Shown: in pieces, positions 56,817 through 64,000 of the stretch
Numbering within the stretch: position 1 is the first letter of the stretch
How the letters are laid out: each line of letters begins with the position of its first letter
Origin: Nelumbo lutea
Taxonomy: Eukaryota; Streptophyta; Magnoliopsida; Proteales; Nelumbonaceae
Reading direction: 5' to 3'
DNA: 64,000 bases
Assembly: GCA_022828595.1 (NCBI GenBank)
Contig: JAKGHH010000007.1
Span: 41,153,973 to 41,217,972 of the forward strand
Notes under the pieces: generated by a model
Told to the model about the DNA's origin: nothing
The model's database searches: none
Seen by the model: the letters and a program-made list of their open reading frames with translations, nothing else
Position numbers and translations under genes: made by a program

Positions 56817-57940
56817 TAAGGGTCTGTTTGGTTTATGATTGAAATTGGAATTGAAATCAGAATGGTAATCTCTTAGAATCGGATTTCAATTGATGCCGTT
56901 TGGTTCATGAAGAGACTGGAATTAGAGTCGATCATGATTTTTCAATTTTTCCCCTAATAAAAAACATATAAAGAAATAAAAAAATTATAAAAATTTCATG
57001 TCCTATACAATCTAATTAACATGTAAAGAGATAGAGGGCTATCAATTAAACCAGGTTTGGTCCAATTCAACCCAATCCAACTTGTCTCTATTTACAAATG
57101 GACTGGAACAAACCAAATCCAAACCAATCCATTTAAATTTAAATGGATCAGATTGGATCCAATTAATTCAATCCAAATCAAATGAAACATTAGAAATTAA
57201 CATGGAAAACCTAATAAATATAAAATATTACAGAAATACATTAGAAATTCCAGAAAAATGTAAAAATGAAGAAAATATCTGACATAATTAACTATTCATC
57301 AACATGGCTCTCTCCATACCCACCATACAGACCCCAATTAATATAAAAAAGCAAAACTAAAGAAAACAACGAGAAAAAAAATGAATTAAGATCAAACTCC
57401 AAAAAATCTGATATAATTAGCCATTCAACTCATCATGTGCTACTACTAATCTTGAAACCAGTATGTTATAAGTTGCATATGATCTAAGAATAAATGTATA
57501 AAAATGGCAAAATGCTATAAGTTGCAACTCATTAACATTACACTCTCTGTTATTGTTGTTGAACTCTGGTATCTTTGCTGAAATGGCAAAATGCATAGCA
57601 TCAGTTGCAATTTGAATACTTGCAAGTTTTCAACTCATTGAGCACTCAAATTTTGGTTTCACCATTTCACTGTTCACATGGTATGACAGCTCCTTTGACA
57701 TTGCAAAACTAAAATTTAGCTTCAAACTATCTCTCTCTCACCATGCAAAAAAACCACTGCAACATTATCAGACATACAAAAACCATAAGAACTCGATATC
57801 TCACATGCTGAGGTACTGTGCCTTCAGGATTTCATGTCTTCGTTTCATCTGTTAATTAGCCTTACTCTTGAGCAAATTTCCATGAAATGATCACTCCCAC
57901 TTAAAGAGGTCATCCTTTTTAAGTTATATGTTTGAAAATA

Positions 57941-57962
57941 AGAGAGAGAGAGAGAGAGAGAG
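57941..57962. repeat. (GA)n microsatellite
   Basis: An uninterrupted GA run of 22 bases inside the Harbinger-like element. A second simple tract (T-run followed by a G-run) is at 58707-58738. Confidence 0.9.
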
Positions 57963-60560
57963 AAGTAAACTAACAAAAGAAATCTAGATGACCCACTTAG
58001 GACATTTTCCTCCCAATTTTAGTTCAATCAAATTATTTAAAACTTCAATTGAAATTAGTGATAATGTTAAAAATTTTCCCATGTTTTCTAGATAGATAGC
58101 TCAAGGAAAGCACCTATGAAGGAAAATCAGCTAGGAAAGTCATAATTGACCCATCAATTAGATGGACTATGGCTGCACCATGTATCCTAAGGAAAATCAT
58201 ATTGTTATATGCATTTTGTGGTACTAGTACATACCTATAATTTCATCAAGTATGAATTACAGGTTGCAGCTACTACTAACTGAATTGCTTAGGATCTCAA
58301 TTTACTTGAGACTGAATTTTTCTTTTATTTTGCAGTAGACAATAAGAGAAGCTTTCAGACTTAAAAATAGCAACCAAAACATTATCAAGAAGCCCAAAAA
58401 CTGTTTCTTTTGGGCTGCATTTAAAAGACAAAACGTTATCAAGAATTAAGCCTAGAAATCTATGCTCCCTATCAAATAGCTATCCAGCATCCACTTCCAA
58501 GTCTAGTCTGCACAGATATAGTGATGTCCAGGGGTACAAGCTCATTACATCTAGAAGAGAACCAGTTATATCACAAGCAGGTGCAAACACTTATGTAGCA
58601 CTTTTTGCCTAGGCACCTAATGGCCATACATATAAATTAAATGACTTAATTTTCTATCAAATTTTGATTAATTCAATTTTGTTAAATTACAGAAGTGAGG
58701 GACTTTTTTTTTTTTTTTTTGGAGGGGGGGGGGGAGGGCACAAGCATCCATTGATAGCTAAATTTGTACTGATTGACCTACCAAAAGATCATAACTAAGC
58801 GTTGTAATTTGTAACTAATTGGCTTAGAGAGTCGTTAGTAGATTAACCTCTAAGATGGCAATACATATGTGGTTACATTTTTTTTCAATAAAACACTTAC
58901 AATTAGATTATTTGATTGTAGATTTGAAAGAACCCATTTGATATTTTATCCATTAAATTGAAAGTTCTTCACCAAATTTCTGTACTATTAAAAAAAAAAA
59001 ATCTAATGCCCAAATTTCTCAAATCATTGTAGGTTTGAAATTCCATCTAAACTTTCTTTTGTTCCTTATATTTTGCAAGACACCATTTGATGTTTTGGCA
59101 ATTATATTGAAAGTTCTTCAGCTCATTCATCTAAACAAGGTATTCACAGAATAAGTCAAAGATCTCACTTCCCTAAAATCTTTGTTTATGCTACAGATTA
59201 AAAATATCACCCTTATGATCATGGAATGCCCCTCCCATTTGTGACACTTGAATTAAGAAGAAATAGTTAAGAAGTATTTTAGGAAGGTAGTTATGATACT
59301 TGGTCTGCTCAGTGCAATCAAGTATCATTTTTTTGGCCCCAAACATCCCTTGGTAATGACATTTTCAGGGTCATGGAGCATCCGGATGTTTGCTACAACT
59401 GTTTTCCATGTACCAGGGTTTCCCTTGAATATCAATCTGTGGCCTCTTGCTCTAAGAAATTTCTGTTGTTTTCAACATTTTGAGTGTGACCCATTTCATA
59501 TGGTACCCCCTGTATCATTAGCAGTTAAAAATTGTTAGCAAGCATGTACAGTAATATAGGGAATTAGGAAAACACAGCAGCTACAAGAAGGATGATAAAT
59601 GATAAAAGGAGTTCTAAAGGAAGTTGGATGGAGCCAAGTTGAGATGAATGCGTCTGATGATATTTCTTCATTGGAGATCAGTCGAACCATTGATTAGTTA
59701 ATATTTATAAGAAGGTAGAGGAGTTAAATGTTGAACTTAAAAAACTTTGACATATTTCAGAAATAAAGGTAGTGATGCATGACTTGAAGTAAGAAGAGAG
59801 AGCAATTAAGAAGTATATTGTAAGGGTTGGATCATGCTTAGCCTTCTTAGTACAACCAAATATCATCGAAGAACAAATGATGATAATGATGGCTACCCTC
59901 ACTTAGGTGGGATGAAGCCGAATGAGGGCTTATAGTGTTTGACATTCCATAATGTAATAATATGTGGAAGTTCATTTTCCATCTCCAGATCATACAGTTT
60001 TACTTGGATTTAAACCTATGATTGCTCAAACTGATGCATATCCAAATTTAGGTTTGATAATACTATCTTGAACTTATTTTTATTATTTTTCTTTTTACTA
60101 TTTCTTCTTGATTAGGTCTTATTTTTTACTAAGCATTGGTTCTTGAATGTTATAGGGTATGATATTAGATTTCATTAGATATAAAGAGGCAACCACAAAT
60201 TGTGAACCTGCATGGAAGGTTATTTTGCGCATACCAATGAAATAGACTACAAGACTTCAAACAAACTACCACCGAGCCAAAAAACTATCAGACTTCAAAC
60301 AAATCATATTTTAATGTTGCAGGGTCTGCACTCGAAAATGGTGCCTTGGTGGTCTGGCCATCTGTAGTGGAAAAAAGGGGAAAGAAAAAAAATTGTGAGT
60401 GAAAGAGAGGGGAGAGGAAGAAGAAGAGGAGGAAGGAGAGAGCGAGAGAGAGATCCATGGTGATTTATCTGGCCAAAGTATTTAAGGTCGGATCTTCAGA
60501 GTTCAGCTGCTGAACTATAGAAGGGTTTGGAGTAAGTGACGAGAGATGAGAAAGGAATTG

Positions 60561-60733
60561 GGATCTGTTCCTCAAAGAGTGTGCCTCACACCGATCTCAC
60601 AGCCACATCCGATCTTGTATTAAGAACGTCTCCCCATGAATAATAATAAATGCAAGTACTGGAGATGTTCCAGATGTGAGGCCAAGACATGCTATGAGGT
60701 TGGTGTGAGGCGCACTCAATGAGGAATAGATCC
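60561..60733. mobile_element. MITE-1 (173 bp), same family as MITE-2
   Basis: Terminal inverted repeats: GGATCTGTTCCTCA on the left and GGATCTATTCCTCA (right end reversed), extending with gaps through about 38 bases including GTG(T/C)GCCTCACACC. The interior is AT-rich. No ORF of its own. No clear target-site duplication. Confidence 0.8.
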
Positions 60734-60991
60734 AGACTCATGAGAAAGAGGGTTGAAAACCTAAAATCAGGGGTTTGAGAAGTTTTTGTCATTTTCATAT
60801 TTCTTGTTTTAACGGGCTGAAATGGGAATCTGATTCTGAGGGGTGGGTCGGGAATGGCCATTCCCTCAAATGGGGAGTGCCATTCCGCCCAGAATCGAAA
60901 TCAGATTTCGATTTCACCCAACCAAATGGTTGGTCATTCCAATTTTGATTCCGATTCTAAACTTCTATTCCTGGAACCAAACATACCCTAA

Positions 60992-61288
60992 GAAGATTCT
61001 TAAAAGGTCCCATCATCCAAGGGAAGAGAAAAGGTCGGTGATTACGCTGATGATAATCAGCTGAAAACTTCAAATACCTTAAATACTAAACAAAGAGCCA
61101 CCTCTCAGTCGTCACATCAATTCCCACCCTCGCCACGCCAAAGAGTTGACATCTTCATATCATTAAAAAAAATGATAAATTTCATAAACCTTTTTATTTA
61201 TTTATTTACATTTTTTAGAAAGATTTTAAACCGCTTTGACCTTGGATCTGTCCTTAAACTTCTTCTATTTTTCTTAAGTACAGGGATT
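60992..61288. other. Intergenic, no gene recognised
   Basis: About 300 bases, AT-rich, no ORF of note. The 73-codon ORF at 60843-61064 crosses the Harbinger end and is a chance frame. Confidence 0.5.
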
Positions 61289-61455
61289 GGATCTGCTCCT
61301 CATATAGCGCGCTTCACATCGATTTTACAGCGTGTCTTGATCGTAGATTCAAGAATATTTTCTATATTTATATTTATTATTCTTGATGAGATATTTTCAA
61401 GGGTGAGATGTGACTGTGAAACCGGTGTGAGGTATGTTCTGTGAGGAGCAGATCC
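61289..61455. mobile_element. MITE-2 (167 bp), same family as MITE-1
   Basis: Left end GGATCTGCTCCTCA, right end reversed GGATCTGCTCCTCA, perfect over 14 bases and continuing imperfectly with CACACC / TTCACA blocks. It lies 0.3 kb outside the Harbinger-like element. The 90-codon ORF at 61172-61444 is read through it and is not a gene. Confidence 0.82.
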
Positions 61456-63188
61456 TAATTCTATTAAGTATTTGTTATGCCTATATTAATTATTTTGATG
61501 AAAGTCGATTTTTCCCAATTTCAATTTTAACCTTAAACTGTTTATGAATAAATATATTTAAGGGAAAATTACGAATGGACTTATTGCAGAATTCTGGTTT
61601 CCACCGCAGACCTACAACAAACTAAAATGTCAATTACCCCATTCTATACATTAATGCCCGCCTGTGATACATTAGACCTATAAACGTTGGGTTGGGGTTA
61701 ACTGTTTTTCACCCTATATTTAAAGATTAAGGGTTTTTTACCCTTAAAATTTTTTGCGTAGTTTTATATTAAAGGTTTAAGTGTATTTCAATCACCAAAC
61801 ATTTGATCGTTTTACATGAAAGTGAAATTGACATTAGAATATATTTAAATCTATGACATGTAATAACACACAAGTTTCAACCTTCACAATTTCGAAACGT
61901 TTATACTCATCACAATTTCGAAACGTTTCGGTCCTTTAAAAGTGACCAGCTGACCATCTTAAGAGCCTGCACGGACTTTTGACTTTGCACAGAAATTCCA
62001 TACCCTATGGCTCTCTTTATTATCTCATGCCCAACCTCAACACTTGTTTAAGTGCCAAACTGCACTAAACCTGAGTGTTTCCTTTCCGATCTTACACAGA
62101 TGATAACTAGCGCCTAGGGAATAACTTACCGTTAACACTTTACTTGAATTATTAGACCCTTGTCTTTGTTCATCCTAACACGAAAACTCTAATTAAATAA
62201 TTATGTGAATATGTGATCATAATATGCTTTTTTCTCAATTTTTTGATACAAGTTGGCTGTTGGCATTAATTCGTGAATTTATTTCAATTTTAGATCTTAT
62301 TAGAATATCGCATACGTTAATAAATTAAACAAAGAAATGTTAAATTTGACATACAATTAACCAACTTTTTTTAAGCCAGAAAGGCGCAATCCATTCATCA
62401 ATTCAATAAGAGTATAACATCTTTACCAACTTTACTAATAAATACAAGTTAAATTAATGTAGAGATATGCATGCATAGAATTGTTGGGTTTCAATCAAAC
62501 TGAATGATGAAGGATTAAATTAAACTTATTTAACTATTAGTAAACATGTATGTTTATTGCATGGCAAATTCAGATAATATAATAATCTTAATATTTTTAT
62601 CAGAATCCATTAAAAATAATCAGTAGATAAAGATGGTATGTTGGTGGATTTTAATTTTTAATAAAAATAATTTTTATTTAACATATTTATTTTTGTTTAA
62701 TATGATTAATATGTAATATTAGAGATGTACACAACCTTTTGTATTTACTGTATTCTTTTGCTTCTATCTTTTTTTTTTGTTTTTATTATATAATTATGAC
62801 TTCATGTGTTGACTTATTTGACTTGAAAAAAAGTGATCTCATTTTTAGACAAGTTTAAACTTTCTATTCCATTTTTATAATTAGCTCTAAAAATAATTCT
62901 TGTTTATAACACTTATCTTTGTTTAATACAATAAATTTATAATATCTTTATATGCCAAAATGTTCTATAATTTTTTTGTACTTCTATTTATTTTTAAATA
63001 TTTATAATTTATTTATGACACCACTGGTTACCCATTTTACCCAAACAATTTAGACAATTATGGTGCAGGTCAAGTAGGTTGGATTGAGTTTGAGCTTAAT
63101 TTAAGGTCAATCCTATGCATTGGGCCTAGAGCTTGAGATCAAAGTCAAGCCTAATCTATCCAACCTAGGCCCAACTTATTGACCCTAT
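61456..63188. other. AT-rich intergenic DNA, no gene recognised
   Basis: About 1.7 kb of very AT-rich sequence, especially 62500-63020. A 19-base direct repeat (TCACAATTTCGAAACGTTT) occurs twice near 61893-61928. I see no ORF, RNA gene or LTR. Confidence 0.55.
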
Positions 63189-64000
63189 TGTTAGACAGTT
63201 TTGTATGCCCTTAGCTTCAATCAAAATGATGTACTTTATAAGTTTATTGTAAATGAATAAAAGTGCATATTTGATTCATGTTCCCTTGGTATGTTTCTGT
63301 GTAATACCCTTAAACTGGACACTTAATGAGACTTGTGTTAGTTTAGAATGTTCACAGTCAGTGGGTCGGTCTAGGGAGACCTATCCTGACAAGGTTGACA
63401 CGGTGGTGCCACCAAGTCGGTTGGGGTGGCTTGTCTCAGCTACTGGGGTGAGACCCTAGGCATATACAGTGTAGGATTATTTGAATCTTTGAACTGGACC
63501 AGATTTTCAGTATTGCCTTGGACCATGGAGATTGATGGGAAAAACTAGAAAGTTACACTCGACCCCTAGACTCGATTATGATACTGCACTAGGTGTCGGA
63601 TTAGGCTGTCTTTGATGTACCAATCAGTGAGATCCTTAGCGGGGGTCAAAACCTGGGTATGTTGGGACAGTTTGAGAATTCATCTGAGTGGGTGATCATA
63701 GTGACAGGATCAGCCCCTTTGTCGGACAAAGGTAATGATTGGGAATGCACTCTCACTGATGGAAACCAAGACTGCCGGCAGCCGATTTCAATCATTGAGA
63801 TTTGTTTTGCAAAATATATTTTATATGAGATATAAAAGTATATACATTATGGTTTTGAAATGATTTGCAAAAGGTTTTAATTCCCGGGATCCATACTTGA
63901 GAGAGTGCAACACTGTTCCTTGCAGCCGAGGGAGAGGTCCTCTCTTGTCATGCAGTGTATGATCATTATGGGCTGAGAGGTTAAGTGTAAGACCATTGTG
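63189..64000 (+). repeat. Copia LTR of the A/B/C family (young subfamily), cut by the window edge
   Basis: Starts TGTTAGACAGTTTTGTATGCC at 63189 after CCTAT (63184-63188), a candidate target-site duplication. It follows the copy C 5' LTR and S4 through the end of the window. It may be a solo LTR or the start of a full plus-strand element outside the window. The 68-codon ORF at 63253-63459 is the recurring LTR frame. Confidence 0.9.

Larger units (their letters stand above)
56817..60991. mobile_element. Tourist/PIF-Harbinger-like element with TSD TAA, no transposase seen
   Basis: The element is 56820-60988 (4169 bases), flanked by TAA at 56817-56819 and 60989-60991. The left end is GGGTCTGTTTGGTT; the right end read inward is GGGTATGTTTGGTT (1 mismatch in 14). 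The subterminal 100 bases of each end also share GAATCGG/GGAAT motifs in inverted orientation. A TAA duplication and GGG(T/G)-(T/C)GTTTGGTT termini are typical of Tourist/Harbinger. The interior is AT-rich with no ORF above 91 codons and no DDE motif, so it is a large non-autonomous copy, or a pair of ends around unrelated DNA. It contains a MITE (60561-60733). Confidence 0.7.

Noticed and set aside
56335..56842. Two overlapping ORFs (73 and 77 codons) as a small host gene.
   Set aside because: Low-complexity lysine/glutamate composition, different frames, no start context, intron or homology that I recognise.
59293..59538. 81-codon ORF inside the Harbinger-like element as transposase remnant.
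   Set aside because: No DDE, Myb or nuclease motif; composition is like random AT-rich frames.

Overview
The window is nuclear DNA of a flowering plant. Almost all of it is nested LTR retrotransposons of plant-type Ty1/copia and Ty3/gypsy (Athila-like and Tat-like) lineages. Near the right end there are non-autonomous DNA transposons: one hAT-type, one large Tourist/PIF-Harbinger-like, and two small MITEs. I see no intact host gene, tRNA, rRNA or CRISPR array. Every coding region I can recognise belongs to a mobile element and carries a stop, frameshift or deletion. I cannot name the species.

Layout. 1-4833: a minus-strand gypsy element (G1) whose left LTR runs off the window; it keeps only a damaged gag. 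4942-14957: a minus-strand copia element (copy A), split in its integrase by a gypsy solo LTR (S1, 9075-10595) and truncated in its 5' LTR by a plus-strand Athila-like fragment (G2, 14958-17239). 17240-18056: a gypsy LTR fragment. 18057-36000: two inverted copies of a Tat-like LTR (T-left, T-right) around an intron-bearing ORF that is antisense to the Tat pol. T-left contains an old copia solo LTR (S2). S2 contains copia copy B plus a 100-base assembly gap. Copy B contains a gypsy solo LTR (S3, 22186-23797) and, in its 5' LTR, a copia solo LTR (S4, 27969-29917). 36151-49829: Tat-like pol on the minus strand, split by an old copia LTR (S5), which is itself split by copia copy C (37868-46105), the best preserved element here. 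49830-54895: a different copia family (copy D) with one LTR. 54896-63188: AT-rich DNA with DNA transposons only. 63189-64000: the start of another copia LTR of the A/B/C family.

Order of events can be read from target-site duplications. Five are exact in both copies: GTACA for S1, GATGT for S3, CTCTC for S4, AGATT for copy C, and GGGGGCAC for the hAT element. S2 is flanked by CTAAG/CTACG, and the Harbinger-like element by TAA. The T-left nest is three insertions deep (S2 in T, B in S2, S3 and S4 in B).

I found no evidence of a new biological system. The points most worth a second look are the antisense intron-containing Tat ORF, the inverted Tat LTR pair, the complementary microhomology deletions in the two LTRs of copy C, the loss of the TATA box between old and young copia LTR subfamilies, and an indel-rich stretch beside the assembly gap that looks like unpolished sequence rather than biology.
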